DNA of 64,000 bases. Source: UBA1672 sp050633505 (lineage in GTDB: Bacteria > Pseudomonadota > Alphaproteobacteria > Micavibrionales > Micavibrionaceae). Shown here one piece after another: positions 8,219 to 16,620 of this stretch; the first letter of the stretch is position 1, and each line of letters opens with the position of its first letter. The notes beneath the pieces were generated by a model. That model was not told the DNA's origin. It did not search any database and saw only the letters and a program-made list of their open reading frames with translations. The stretch covers positions 62,001-126,000 of the forward strand of contig JBOEGQ010000007.1 in the NCBI GenBank assembly GCA_050633505.1. The letters are read 5' to 3'. A program made the translations under genes and the position numbers.

Positions 8219-8434
8219 ATGGCTTGGGGTTGGTGCGATGCTTTCTACAAATTCGGCTTTCAGGATGGTGAGGGTGAGATACATACCCCACATGTTGCCG
8301 CTGTCCTAACGGAGGCAGGATACTTTGTGCAATACACCAAATTGGGCGCGCACAATGTTGTGATCTTCATGCTGCGTAAAGGGGGAGAATGCTATCTCCC
8401 TACTCGTTCTGCCTATGAAAATCCACGTGACTAA
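8219..8434 (+). CDS. Small conserved-looking hypothetical protein
   Basis: A 71-residue protein starting at the base after the MobC-like stop codon, hence translationally coupled. It begins MAWGWCDAFYKFGFQDGEGE and continues with a compact alpha/beta pattern (VAAVLTEAGYFVQYTKLGAHNVVIFMLRKGG). There is no named family that I can give. Its position directly behind mobC suggests a role in, or passive linkage to, mobilization. The last 35 bases overlap the 3' end of the opposite-strand gene, which suggests that DNA after this point was replaced by a later rearrangement. Confidence 0.55.
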   Translation: MAWGWCDAFYKFGFQDGEGEIHTPHVAAVLTEAGYFVQYTKLGAHNVVIFMLRKGGECYLPTRSAYENPRD

Positions 8435-8717
8435 CATGCTTTAACTCTTCAGCAAGGATGCGCTCTAAAGACATTTTTTGATCATTTCCATTTTCATCAA
8501 TATATTCATCTCCTTGAAAAGCATCTTTTTCAATTAATATCTCTGCTTTTCCAGCTTGAGGATCATAAGATGTTCTGGAACCATCACCACCAGGTATATC
8601 GTCAACTATTTTTATGTCGACGTTTCCTCCATCGTCATAAATATCTCCAATTAAATCATCAAAATCTGGCGATGAATTTGCTAGATTAAGAAATGCATTT
8701 CTAAGTGAGTCGTCCAT
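8400..8717 (-). CDS. Hypothetical protein with degenerate zinc-protease-like motif
   Basis: The start is placed at ATG 8717 because a strong AAGGAG lies 7 bases upstream; a longer frame to 8756 would overlap the upstream gene. The ~105-residue acidic protein ends with RILAEELKHVSHVDFHRQ, which resembles the metal-binding helix of toxin-type metallopeptidases (ExxxH...H) without being a canonical HExxH. The middle holds an Asp/Gly-rich stretch (DIYDDGGNVDIKIVDDIPGGDG). It is probably cytosolic and follows the secreted DUF2927 protein by 23 bp, likely in one operon. Effector or hydrolase function is conjecture. Confidence 0.5.
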   Translation of the reverse strand: MDDSLRNAFLNLANSSPDFDDLIGDIYDDGGNVDIKIVDDIPGGDGSRTSYDPQAGKAEILIEKDAFQGDEYIDENGNDQKMSLERILAEELKHVSHVDFHRQNE

Positions 8718-8740
8718 TGATATCTCCTTGACAGATCGTA

Positions 8741-9901
8741 CTATTTTTCCAAACAACTTGTGTTTCTAATCAAACTTAATGAAGCCTCATATTTGTCCAT
8801 CCCCGGATTTATAGAAGGGCAATACAATATGGAGAGAATCTTCAAGTCAAACTCACTCGGAACTAATAGCGGAGAATCATATAGAGAAAACTTTTCTTCT
8901 AATTCCAAAAGCCATTTCTCACGCATACTTTCTCGATGAACGCCCCCATCCAAAACAGTCTCTGCCGAAACAACATCGAATTTATTGTTCCAGTTAGATA
9001 AAATTCCATTATTATTTTTAGTAACCTCTGGCACCCCCAACGCACGCGCAAGACACTCTGAAAGAAATGCTTTAGACCAGTTTTCTGGAACGACAGATGG
9101 TTTCAAGTAACAGGTGGCAGCCTGTATTTCGTTGTTTTCATTAGGTATGAAGAAACCTTCTACTTGAGACCTCTGGCGCGGCGTAAACCTAACTGCCGAA
9201 CTGTAAGCCTGCTCATAGTCGGTTTCATCAGCATAACTTCCACCCCTTTGGTTCTTAAAAGCATTTAGTATGTGAGATTCCGCATCCAATACTATAAATA
9301 CATTCGCAGCGCTTCGATCAGGAAATTGTTCTGATACATAGGATATATTCAGATCAGTAGCCCTAGAGTAAATAGGAATAATACCTTTTAAATGATTGAC
9401 TAGGTAATCAAATTTTTCCTCGTCGAAGCTATTACCTAAAACCTTGAATGTTATCTTAACAGGCTCTTCCCATTTATTAATGGTGTTGTGCTTAGGGGTG
9501 GAAATTATTTTTTCATTCTTGCGTTTCAGCAAGAGCATTGCCCTTGTTCCACTATTAACTCCTTCATACCAAAGAAAATCAGAAAAAGAAGCATCTAAAA
9601 ATATATCAGCCATATGACTTGGGAGGTATCTCTTACCATCCAGAACTAAAGCTTTTGGCATAGTAAATGGCTTTTCAGGCATGTACGGCAAGGTACTCAC
9701 GTTTTCATGCATAATCCACTTTGCACCCTCTTCAATCTGTCGCTTTTCTTCTTCGCTTTGATTTTTTTGATCAGGTGCTTTGGTTTTTTCCTGCCTAAGT
9801 ACCTCCATCATTTCCGATAAGTTTATTTCGTTTTTAGCCTCAGCTAACAAAGACAAGCTTAAACAGGCTACAACAACAACTACAAAGATTATTCTCTTCA
9901 C
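8741..9901 (-). CDS. Secreted DUF2927-like protein
   Basis: 386 residues with a clear signal peptide (basic MKRIIF, hydrophobic core, cleavage near AEA at ~23). The central and C-terminal parts match the layout of DUF2927 proteins: KWEEPVKITF, then a strand ending FIVLD, GFFIPNENNE...ATCYL, the helix FLSECLARALGVPE, and a C-terminal LKILSILYCPSINPGMDKYEA. Family members are exported proteins of alphaproteobacteria with a protease-like arrangement but unproven activity. A Glu/Lys-rich segment at 35-65 is likely a flexible linker. It is the first gene of a pair with the 105-aa protein. The exported location suggests envelope or host/prey contact, which is inference. Confidence 0.7.
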   Translation of the reverse strand: MKRIIFVVVVVACLSLSLLAEAKNEINLSEMMEVLRQEKTKAPDQKNQSEEEKRQIEEGAKWIMHENVSTLPYMPEKPFTMPKALVLDGKRYLPSHMADIFLDASFSDFLWYEGVNSGTRAMLLLKRKNEKIISTPKHNTINKWEEPVKITFKVLGNSFDEEKFDYLVNHLKGIIPIYSRATDLNISYVSEQFPDRSAANVFIVLDAESHILNAFKNQRGGSYADETDYEQAYSSAVRFTPRQRSQVEGFFIPNENNEIQAATCYLKPSVVPENWSKAFLSECLARALGVPEVTKNNNGILSNWNNKFDVVSAETVLDGGVHRESMREKWLLELEEKFSLYDSPLLVPSEFDLKILSILYCPSINPGMDKYEASLSLIRNTSCLEK

Positions 9902-10108
9902 TTTAATGCCGCTCTTCTTTCATAATGTGTGATCGCTAACTTAATGATTGATAGTACGCACTTCATTTACCATTCAAAATCCATAGCATGACTCACCCCA
10001 CCACACAATCTTAAGTACACAATTAAATCAGGTTTTTCTTATCTTCTTCCCCCGTAACTTTCATCTAAAAGCTGAGATAACCCATCCACAGCTAATGAAT
10101 ACGGGGAT

Positions 10109-10417
10109 ATGCCAAGGACACACACCCAGAAAAACCCGTATTTCAAAAATTCCAGACTCACTATTGAAGAAACTGAACTGCTGGTGTTGATGTATTTTAG
10201 GCAAACTAAGAATTTTGACTATGGAAGAAAGTTAATACATGGTTCATATTTTGCCGCGTTGAAACGTGGTGAGTACAAAGTTAAAAATGTGGTTGGTGGT
10301 GCAGGCGATACCGTACCCACGCCTCTGTTATACCCAGAGCAAAAGGAAGCCATGGAGAACGGAATGAGTTTTGTTTCCACTCTGGGATTGGCCTTTAGTC
10401 CAATTTGTTCTCAATAG
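10109..10417 (+). CDS. Hypothetical protein
   Basis: 102 residues, basic N-terminus (MPRTHTQKNPYFKNSRL), then a helical stretch (TIEETELLVLMYFRQ) and a less structured tail that could be a chance extension. No recognised family and only a weak ribosome binding site. It sits in the decayed island between the secreted DUF2927 protein and the recombinase remnant, and may itself be a fragment. Confidence 0.4.
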   Translation: MPRTHTQKNPYFKNSRLTIEETELLVLMYFRQTKNFDYGRKLIHGSYFAALKRGEYKVKNVVGGAGDTVPTPLLYPEQKEAMENGMSFVSTLGLAFSPICSQ

Positions 10418-10442
10418 GCTTAAATGTGAATGATTCAATTCT

Positions 10443-10778
10443 CTATGATTGTTCAGGAGCAGAGTCTACCGTTGATTGGTTATCTTCCTGATCCCAGCCA
10501 TTGTTGCGCCCAATGGCTTCAACGATATCGGTATAGTAATTTGTCTTGGAGAAAGCCTCGTAGAATCGGCGTTCATCACCGCCATTATTAGGATGATCTA
10601 ATAACTCGTTCGCCAACTGCCGCCTTGTTATTCCACGTTCAATGCATTCTGAATCATATTCATCAATGACTTTAGCGTCTGCGCCGTGCAGGGTCACATC
10701 GCGGAAAGTTCCTTTCCTTTGATAGCCTGACGGAGCCTTTCCATCTGGCGTTGACTTATATTGAAATTCTTCCTTCAT
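10443..10778 (-). CDS. Hypothetical protein
   Basis: About 111 residues when started at ATG 10778, preferred over the longer frame to 10868 because AAGGCAGGT precedes it by 6 bases. Charged and helical, with a pattern (DAKVIDEYDSECIERGITRRQLANELLDHP) that could be a small DNA-binding or antitoxin-like fold, but no specific family is recognised. It is divergently placed relative to the recombinase remnant. Confidence 0.5.
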   Translation of the reverse strand: MKEEFQYKSTPDGKAPSGYQRKGTFRDVTLHGADAKVIDEYDSECIERGITRRQLANELLDHPNNGGDERRFYEAFSKTNYYTDIVEAIGRNNGWDQEDNQSTVDSAPEQS

Positions 10779-11048
10779 CCATGACCTGCCTTTCACGATC
10801 ATGGATAGCAGGAAAGAGTTAAGAAATTCAATAAAAAACGAGTGAGAGGAATTTATTCCTTGACTCATTTTTCAGAAAACAATATCCATAAAGAGTAAAG
10901 GCCATTCGTGCATCTAACGCACGGGCGCTTTACCCCTTCTCTGTTTCCCGCCGAATGGATTGGCGGTTGATTAAATACTTCTACCTTTAACAAAACCAAA
11001 ACGCCCATGTTTTTCATCGGGCGCGTTTGGTCATGGAAAGATATTGTT

Positions 11049-12296
11049 ATGACGTTAGATATTGAAGAATACATTCCCTACCTTGAAGGCCTTGCCATGT
11101 CGCGTGCAAATAAGGAACAAATGATCCGCATCGTGTGGGGATTCATGGAAAGCCATATTGATCAGGCCTTTGGTTTGCATCCAGTTCAACAGGCACAAAA
11201 TTGTAAAAGAAAAAGCATTCACATCCGCTCTGCTATCTCTGAGGCAGGCGGCATTCTGAAAAGCCCCTCCATTGAGTTTGGAGAAGACTCTGACAGTCGG
11301 CTGGTGGAGCATTTACTCGCCTCAGTAGCCGCACACCAGCGGGAGAAGAATGCCGAGCAGGTTAAAAACCGCATGAGGGCGCGTGTTCTAAACGGCTATT
11401 GCGTGACTGCACCAGTGATTGGCTATCGCTATGAGAAGGTTGAGGGGCATGGCAAATTACTGGTGCGGGATGAGCCAGTGGCCTCCATCATTCAGGAGGT
11501 GTTGGAAGGGTTTGCGCATGGGCGCTTTGGTTCTCAGGCGGAGGTGAAACGGTTTTTAGAAGGCCATGCGGCCTATCCGAAAGGCAGCGATGGCGAAGTG
11601 CATTGGCAGCGCGTAACAGAGATGTTCAGGCGCGTGGTTTATGCGGGTCGCCTGTCTATGCCCGACTGGGGCATTCACAATCACCCAGCGCAACATGAAG
11701 CGCTGGTGAGTTATGAGACTTGGCAGAAAATTCAAGGCAGACTGAATAAGCCCAAGAGAGCGCCCATACGCAAAGATATCAATGCCGACTTCCCGTTACG
11801 GGGGTTTGTGACGTGTGGCTGTTGCGGCCATCCGATGACCTCGTGCTGGTCAAAGGGGAGTAAGGCAAGTTACGCCTATTACCTTTGTTTCAAGAAAGGC
11901 TGTGAGCACTATAAGAAATCTATTCCACGGGATAAGTTGGAAGGTGAATTTGCTGCGCTTATCTCCGACTTTACCCCGCCGAGGCAATTATTCGTGATGG
12001 CGGTGGAAATGCTGCACAAGCTATGGGATGACCGTTCGGACAAGCGCAAAGAGGAAGAGGCACATCTTGAGGTGGCTTTAGATAAGACGGAGCGACAGAT
12101 CGGGCAATTGCTGGATCGGATTGTGGACGCGCAGAACGCGAGTGTGGTTACGGCCTATGAAACGCGCATTCAAGCCTTGGAAGATGAGAAGATCGTTTTG
12201 CGGGAAAAAATCGAGAAATGCGGGTGTGCGTTGCCTGACTTTAGCGGGACTTTTCGAACAGCTTTAAAATTCCTCGCAAACCCGCATGAATTATAG
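11049..12296 (+). pseudogene. Large serine recombinase remnant fused to a small upstream gene
   Basis: The first ~55 residues (MTLDIEEYIPYLEGLAMSRANKEQMIRIVWGFMESHIDQAFGLHPVQQ) look like the small protein often encoded just before such recombinases. At about residue 56 the frame jumps into the end of a resolvase catalytic domain (IRSAISEAGG..SPSIEFGEDSDSRLVEHLLASVAAHQREKNAEQVKNRM). The part carrying the nucleophilic serine is absent. The recombinase DNA-binding domain, a zinc ribbon (CGCCGH...CFKKGC) and a coiled coil are kept. The frame stops at TAG 12294-12296, but translation stays in frame to 12474 with typical C-terminal sequence (SSDDLTDKRKALK...NGGFRTP), so TGG to TAG is likely. It was probably the integrase of the island and is now inactive. 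Confidence 0.85.
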
Positions 12297-12444
12297 TCTT
12301 CGGATGATCTTACCGATAAGCGTAAGGCGTTGAAGATGATGTTTACGGAAGTTTTACCGTATGAGCGAAACGGAGGTTTTCGAACACCCCCAATCGCCCA
12401 GCCTATAAGGCTTTTGAGCGACTTGCTGGGGGGTAAGGATGTTA

Positions 12445-12530
12445 TGGTGGAGGGGGCAGGATTCGAACCTGCGTAGACTAACGTCGTCGGAGTTACAATC
12501 CGATGCCTTTAACCACTCGACCACCCCTCC
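12445..12530 (-). tRNA. tRNA-Tyr (GTA)
   Basis: Acceptor stem GGAGGGG/CCCCTCC, D arm GGTCGAGTGGTTAAAGGC, anticodon loop TTGTAAC (anticodon GTA), a long variable arm as in class II tRNAs, T arm GGTTCGAATCC, discriminator A and encoded CCA. The 3' end abuts the recombinase remnant, and the read-through frame of that gene ends inside the tRNA, consistent with the island having inserted at or near this tRNA. I saw no second copy of the tRNA 3' end to the left. Confidence 0.95.
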
Positions 12531-12638
12531 ATCAAAAAAAACAGAATTGTCGAGAAACAGACCAAAAAATCTGTTAGGAGAAGAAAAGGCATTTTGCTTT
12601 TAATGTCAAGTGTGCTTTTGTGACAAAAAGGAAAAATA

Positions 12639-13415
12639 ATGAAATTTAAGAAAAATAATCAAAATAAACCGCGATTATATGGCATGCATGCCGTCCGTGA
12701 AGCATGGCTAAACCCTGAACGCACGATTTATAGCCTGTATTTAACAGAGCAAGCACATAAATCATTTGAAGAAGTATTTCTGCTTGCCCGTAAAAAAGGC
12801 CTACGCCGGAATGATCCGATTATTGTGGATAAAGCCAAGCTTGAAAAGATGCTGCCACGCGGAGCAGTCCACCAAGGTATCGCATTGGCGTGCTCTACCC
12901 TTGAAGAGAGCGATATACAAGATTTCATCATTCGCGCAACAACCCAGCCAAAAACTGTGCTGGCTATACTCGATCAAGTTACCGACCCCCACAATGTCGG
13001 CGCGATATTGCGTAGCGCCAGTGCATTCGGCCTTGATGGTGTATTAATGCAGAAAAAGCATGCACCGTCTTTAGATGGCGTTCTGGCAAAGACAGCATGC
13101 GGTGCAGTCGACCATATAGATGTTGCACCCGTGACAAATTTATCCCGCACAATCAGAGAACTTCAAGGTGAAGGATTCTTCGTTATCGGACTGGATGAAC
13201 GCGGGCAATACGATATCGGAAAGATTAAAACGATGAGAGCACATCACGAAAGCACCAAGATTGCCGTTGTCCTTGGATCAGAAGGTGACGGGATAAGGCG
13301 TCTGGTAAAAGAAGCCTGTGATGATCTGGTTCGCCTACCTACAGAAGGGGCCATCGCAAGCCTGAATGTATCCAATGCGGCTGCCGTCTCATTTTATGCC
13401 TTATCAAATGAATAA
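12639..13415 (+). CDS. rlmB: 23S rRNA (guanosine-2'-O)-methyltransferase RlmB / SpoU-family TrmH
   Basis: Transfers methyl from AdoMet to a ribose 2'-OH, most likely G2251 of 23S rRNA. Seen: an N-terminal substrate-binding domain starting LYGMHAVREAWL, then the three SPOUT motifs: motif 1 LDQVTDPHNVGAILRSASAFG (~108-128), motif 2 VLGSEGDGIRRLVKEACD (~210-228) and motif 3 LPTEGAIASLNVSNAAAVSFYAL at the C-terminus, which form the knotted cofactor site. The 258-aa length is normal. It begins 108 bp beyond the tRNA-Tyr gene on the opposite strand. Some family members act on tRNA instead, so the exact target is inferred from overall similarity. Confidence 0.92.
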   Translation: MKFKKNNQNKPRLYGMHAVREAWLNPERTIYSLYLTEQAHKSFEEVFLLARKKGLRRNDPIIVDKAKLEKMLPRGAVHQGIALACSTLEESDIQDFIIRATTQPKTVLAILDQVTDPHNVGAILRSASAFGLDGVLMQKKHAPSLDGVLAKTACGAVDHIDVAPVTNLSRTIRELQGEGFFVIGLDERGQYDIGKIKTMRAHHESTKIAVVLGSEGDGIRRLVKEACDDLVRLPTEGAIASLNVSNAAAVSFYALSNE

Positions 13416-13480
13416 TATAGGCGATATGTGCTATAAAAAAACAACTCAAAAAAATAAAATGAAAATGACAGCGATTTTTT

Positions 13481-13510
13481 TTGACAGGAACATGGAAGGC
13501 CTGCTACTAT
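13481..13510 (+). promoter_or_regulatory. Sigma-70-type promoter
   Basis: TTGACA (13481-13486) and TACTAT (13505-13510) are separated by 18 bp. They lead into a short transcript of about 280 nt that ends at the terminator 13759-13791. Confidence 0.7.
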
Positions 13511-13556
13511 TAGAAAAATAACGAGAATAAACCTTACTTAAGGGAAAAAAATTACA

Positions 13557-13691
13557 TTGGGTATTTTGTTGACATCAAGCTGCATATTCGCTATTTACAT
13601 AGCGTTACGTGTGATGGAAACAAAGCGGAAACGCGAAAAAATAAGAATTCAACCCCGAGCGCACAAAAACAAAAATAAGCTCGGAAGGTGA
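13557..13691 (+). CDS. Possible small single-span membrane protein
   Basis: A 44-residue frame starting at TTG 13557 (AAGGG about 11 bases upstream). It encodes a hydrophobic stretch (ILLTSSCIFAIYIALRVM) followed by a strongly basic tail (ETKRKREKIRIQPRAHKNKNK), the layout of a small N-out, C-in membrane protein. It has its own promoter (13481-13510), and a hairpin plus an intrinsic terminator lie downstream, so the transcript is well defined. The non-ATG start and short length keep the coding call uncertain; the transcript might instead act as an sRNA. Confidence 0.45.
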   Translation: MGILLTSSCIFAIYIALRVMETKRKREKIRIQPRAHKNKNKLGR

Positions 13692-13708
13692 CAACGGTTC
13701 AACCCGCT

Positions 13709-13738
13709 GCTGACGATACTATCTGGTAGTTCGTCAGC
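13709..13738 (+). other. Stable hairpin in the small transcript
   Basis: GCTGACGA (13709-13716) pairs with TCGTCAGC (13731-13738), and ACTA/TAGT extends the stem inward. There is no T-run, so it is a structural hairpin rather than a terminator. It lies 17 bases after the stop codon of the small membrane-protein frame. Confidence 0.6.
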
Positions 13739-13758
13739 TTATCACCCCAAACTCAAAG

Positions 13759-13791
13759 GCCCCGAAATTCGTTTCCGGGGCTTCTTTTTTT
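13759..13791 (+). terminator. Intrinsic terminator
   Basis: GCCCCG (13759-13764) and CGGGGC (13776-13781) form the stem and are followed by TTCTTTTTTT. It ends the short transcript in front of holA. Confidence 0.92.
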
Positions 13792-13833
13792 GTTCTGTTG
13801 ACCCCTGAAAAACAGTGCTTTACGATCCATCTC

Positions 13834-14856
13834 ATGAAAATTCAATTTCGAGAGATAGAATCCTTTGTGAAGTCGCCCAATAAAGTGGCGCGCGCCATTC
13901 TGGTGTACGGACCGGATAGTGGCCTTGTTAGAGAACGATGCGCAACAATCGGGAAAACTGTTGTCGAAGATCTGAATGACCCATTTAACGCAGTTACATT
14001 AAGTGTCGATATTCTGACCGATGACCCGGCCCGCCTAAATGATGAAGCCGGTGCCATATCGATGATGGGCGGAGACCGCCTGATTCGCATTGAAGGCGCG
14101 AGCGACAAGCTCAGCGTGCTTTTAAAAGAATACCTCGCAAGCCCGAGCGAATCTGCGCTTATCCTTTTACAAGCTGGTGAACTAGGCCCCAGATCCTCAT
14201 TAAGGAAGCTTTGCGAAACAGCAAAGAACGCGGCCGCCCTTCCTTGCTATGTTGAAGATGAACGGGATGTGTCCCGCCTTATACGAGAAACATTACAAGC
14301 GCAAAACCTACGTGGTGACGCAGATGCAATCGGCTGGCTTGCCACCAATATTGCCGGAGATCGTGGCCGCGTACGTTCGGAGTTGGATAAGCTGATAACC
14401 TATAAGGGCGACGAATCCTCCCCCATATCCATGAAAGATGTTCAGGCCGCATGTGGTGCAACAGCCGAACAAGGATTTGATGATTTGGTTTACAATGTCG
14501 GTGGACGCCGCTCTGCCGCCGCACTAAAAGCATATCGTACATTAATCGCAGAAGACGTTGCCTTCATCGCCATTTTACGAAGTCTACAAAATCATTTCCG
14601 CCGCCTTCATATGGTAAAATCCTATATGCATGATGGCATGGATCTTGACGGTGCGATGAAAAAACTGTCCCCCCCCGTGTTTTTTAAACAAGCCCCACTT
14701 TTCAAAAGTCAGGCACATAATTGGTCGCTCACCGCATTGAATCAGGTCTTGGCCAAACTCACCCAACTGGAAGCACAATGCAAGAGAACCGGCATGCCAG
14801 TTGAAACACTCTGCTCTCAAGCCATTCTAGCAATCAGTAAAAGCCGCGCCGCATAA
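13834..14856 (+). CDS. holA: DNA polymerase III delta subunit
   Basis: Delta is the wrench of the clamp loader that opens the beta sliding clamp during replication. The 340-residue protein shows the HolA layout: an N-terminal AAA+-like domain without a working Walker A (ILVYGPDSGLVRERCATIGK at ~22-41, then LNDEAGAISMMGGDRLIRIEGA), a central GDRGRVRSELDKLITY block, and a helical C-terminal domain (SLQNHFRRLHMVKSYM ... LEAQCKRTGMPVETLCSQAIL). ATG 13834 is used; a TTG 36 bases upstream would lengthen the protein but lies within the preceding terminator region. It stands alone, followed by a secreted protein gene. Confidence 0.88.
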   Translation: MKIQFREIESFVKSPNKVARAILVYGPDSGLVRERCATIGKTVVEDLNDPFNAVTLSVDILTDDPARLNDEAGAISMMGGDRLIRIEGASDKLSVLLKEYLASPSESALILLQAGELGPRSSLRKLCETAKNAAALPCYVEDERDVSRLIRETLQAQNLRGDADAIGWLATNIAGDRGRVRSELDKLITYKGDESSPISMKDVQAACGATAEQGFDDLVYNVGGRRSAAALKAYRTLIAEDVAFIAILRSLQNHFRRLHMVKSYMHDGMDLDGAMKKLSPPVFFKQAPLFKSQAHNWSLTALNQVLAKLTQLEAQCKRTGMPVETLCSQAILAISKSRAA

Positions 14857-14942
14857 TATATATGCTTTAAATTTGACAAATCTTCGATTTGCTTAAATGA
14901 TATAGGGGTAATGTGAATTTCAGATCATCTGGAGGAACCAAA

Positions 14943-15410
14943 ATGTCTTTTATAAGAATCCTGTTTATCTGCACTTTTCTGATATATGGATCACTTCCTG
15001 CACACGCAGGACGACCAAGCAATTGCGGCGACATCGATCGAACCGACATAAAAGATCTGTATCAAGAAGCAGAAGACGTACGATATATTTTTGATGTACG
15101 CGAAGATATTGAAAACTCATGCGCCGTTTTTGAAAAAGCAGAAGGATGGCTTGAAAGACATGAGGATGAACTTCCCGAAGAAGACGTAGATAAACTTCGG
15201 ACACTTTTAGATCGCGGGTATAGCGAACTCCCCGGAATGGAGGATCCCCTAAAAACTCTTGGTGCATGGCAAAGCGTTTCCGCAGACACCCCAACACAAA
15301 GAGCACAACGAAAAGACGGGCTATCCGGTGCCAAGTCAAGATTACGCAAACTGCAGGACAGCTTGGACTTCATCACGGATGATATTACTGCATTCATAAA
15401 AGCGCGCTAA
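14943..15410 (+). CDS. Exported hypothetical protein
   Basis: 155 residues starting at ATG 14943 with TGGAGGAA 7 bases upstream. A signal peptide is clear (MSFIRILFICTFLIYGSLPAHA, cleavage about residue 22). The mature part is acidic and helical with two Cys (SNCGDID and ENSCAVF) that could form one disulphide, and no known domain. It is probably periplasmic. TTGACA at 14873-14878 may be the -35 box of its promoter, though the matching -10 is poor. Function unknown. Confidence 0.65.
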   Translation: MSFIRILFICTFLIYGSLPAHAGRPSNCGDIDRTDIKDLYQEAEDVRYIFDVREDIENSCAVFEKAEGWLERHEDELPEEDVDKLRTLLDRGYSELPGMEDPLKTLGAWQSVSADTPTQRAQRKDGLSGAKSRLRKLQDSLDFITDDITAFIKAR

Positions 15411-15437
15411 AGATCATAATCAGGCTTTAAACGGAAT

Positions 15438-15833
15438 TTATTTGCATCGCTTCAAAAAGTCCTCGACTTCCTTAGGCGGTGTTGTGCTTACACCCTCAAT
15501 ATGTTCTCTCCCCCATGACATAAGTTCTAGAATCATCGGCTGCAGGCTTTTCCCTGCATCTGTAAGAGAATACGCATAGCGCGTGGGTTTTTCCTGATAA
15601 GCTTGTTTTTCAATAATGCCAAATTTTTCAAGCTTCTTTAAACGGTCTGTCAGAATATTCGTCGATATACTTTCTGATGCATTAATGAAATCATTAAAAC
15701 ATTTTGATTCAAAAAACAGCATGTCTCGAATAATCAGCAACGTCCACTTATCACCGATAATATCAAGGGTCGCCGTAATCGGGCACGCCGAACGACAACA
15801 ATCATGATCAATTTTTGTACACTTATCAGTCAT
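15438..15833 (-). CDS. HxlR-family winged-helix transcriptional regulator
   Basis: 131 residues matching the HxlR/DUF24 layout: an N-terminal Cys-rich lead (CTKIDHDCCRSACPITATLDIIGDKWTLLIIRDML), recognition helix region ISTNILTDRLKKLEKFGIIEK, and the beta wing with PTRYAYSLTDAGKSL, then a dimerisation helix with WGREHI. Some family members sense thiol or aldehyde stress through an N-terminal Cys, and three are available here (C13, C14 and C18 region). The regulated gene is not apparent; autoregulation is possible because 53 bp separate it from the next minus-strand gene upstream. Confidence 0.9.
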   Translation of the reverse strand: MTDKCTKIDHDCCRSACPITATLDIIGDKWTLLIIRDMLFFESKCFNDFINASESISTNILTDRLKKLEKFGIIEKQAYQEKPTRYAYSLTDAGKSLQPMILELMSWGREHIEGVSTTPPKEVEDFLKRCK

Positions 15834-15886
15834 ATATCACATCATACAATAAAACATTGATTTTTCAATTAAGATCCATGCCCTGC

Positions 15887-16411
15887 TTATGTTTGCTCAC
15901 TTTTTAAATCTTTGATTGCCTTAATCAACCCATTAAGATGCGGCAACATGGCATCTTTATATTTTTCTTTCTTCTCGGCATTGAGCCCCTGAACAAGTCC
16001 GTGAACAAGTGCAAGAGCCGTATCATCTATCTCCGAACGCTTCAATGCCTTTTCCGTTTCACGATTCGCATAGTATGTTAGCTTGTGAACGATATGATCC
16101 AGAATTGTTCCGATTGTCTGATCGGCTTTGCTCAAACGTTTTTGGAAATCTGCTCTGGTTATTGTAACAACCGTAACACTGCTTAATGCCCGATAACTAA
16201 CCTTGGCCGGCTCATCAATTAGCAGGCAAATTTCATCAATAATTGTGCCCGGTCCATGGCGCGCAATTTCGACTTCTTGCTCTCCATCTGTGATAAAGGC
16301 ACTTACCTCACCATTTTGGATCATATAAGCGCGCGCATTTTCTTGCCCTTCTTTGATGAACACCTTGCCCTCTGCCAGGACACTTCTTTCCAATACTGCT
16401 GCACCACTCAT
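15887..16411 (-). CDS. Cyclic nucleotide-binding domain protein
   Basis: Started at ATG 16411 because GGGGGAGGGG precedes it; about 174 residues. The first ~115 residues follow the CRP/cNMP-binding beta-roll: GKVFIKEGQENARAYMIQNGEVSAFI, then HGPGTIIDEICLLIDEPAKVSYRALSSVTVVTITRADF. The phosphate-binding cassette (GEx...RxA) is altered (IIDEICLL...KVSYRA), so nucleotide binding is doubtful. There is no DNA-binding helix-turn-helix; the C-terminal part is helical and charged. It may be a single-domain sensor acting on a partner protein. Operon with the HxlR gene downstream is possible (53 bp gap). Confidence 0.8.
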   Translation of the reverse strand: MSGAAVLERSVLAEGKVFIKEGQENARAYMIQNGEVSAFITDGEQEVEIARHGPGTIIDEICLLIDEPAKVSYRALSSVTVVTITRADFQKRLSKADQTIGTILDHIVHKLTYYANRETEKALKRSEIDDTALALVHGLVQGLNAEKKEKYKDAMLPHLNGLIKAIKDLKSEQT

Positions 16412-16552
16412 AGCCCCTCCCCCGTTCACTTCATTCATTTTACAGAGAATGCATGCCGCACTAAGACTAGCAGATTTTTCATACAAGTGCAGCCACAATC
16501 AGTATAAAGACCATTATTTATCAATCGCTTAACAAAAATACGTGCTTAATAT

Positions 16553-16581
16553 TTGTGACAAAACGAAAAAAGCGCTATAAT
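16553..16581 (+). promoter_or_regulatory. Sigma-70-type promoter for small gene
   Basis: TTGTGA (16553-16558) and TATAAT (16576-16581) with a 17-bp spacer, 39 bases before the start codon of the 41-aa gene. Confidence 0.7.
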
Positions 16582-16620
16582 CCACGCCATATATGACAAA
16601 ACAGTGAGAGGAGGTATGCC

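Noticed and set aside
12445..12530. tRNA-Tyr as proven attachment site of the decayed island
   Set aside because: No second copy of the tRNA 3' end was seen to the left, so integration here is suggested only by the position of the recombinase remnant.
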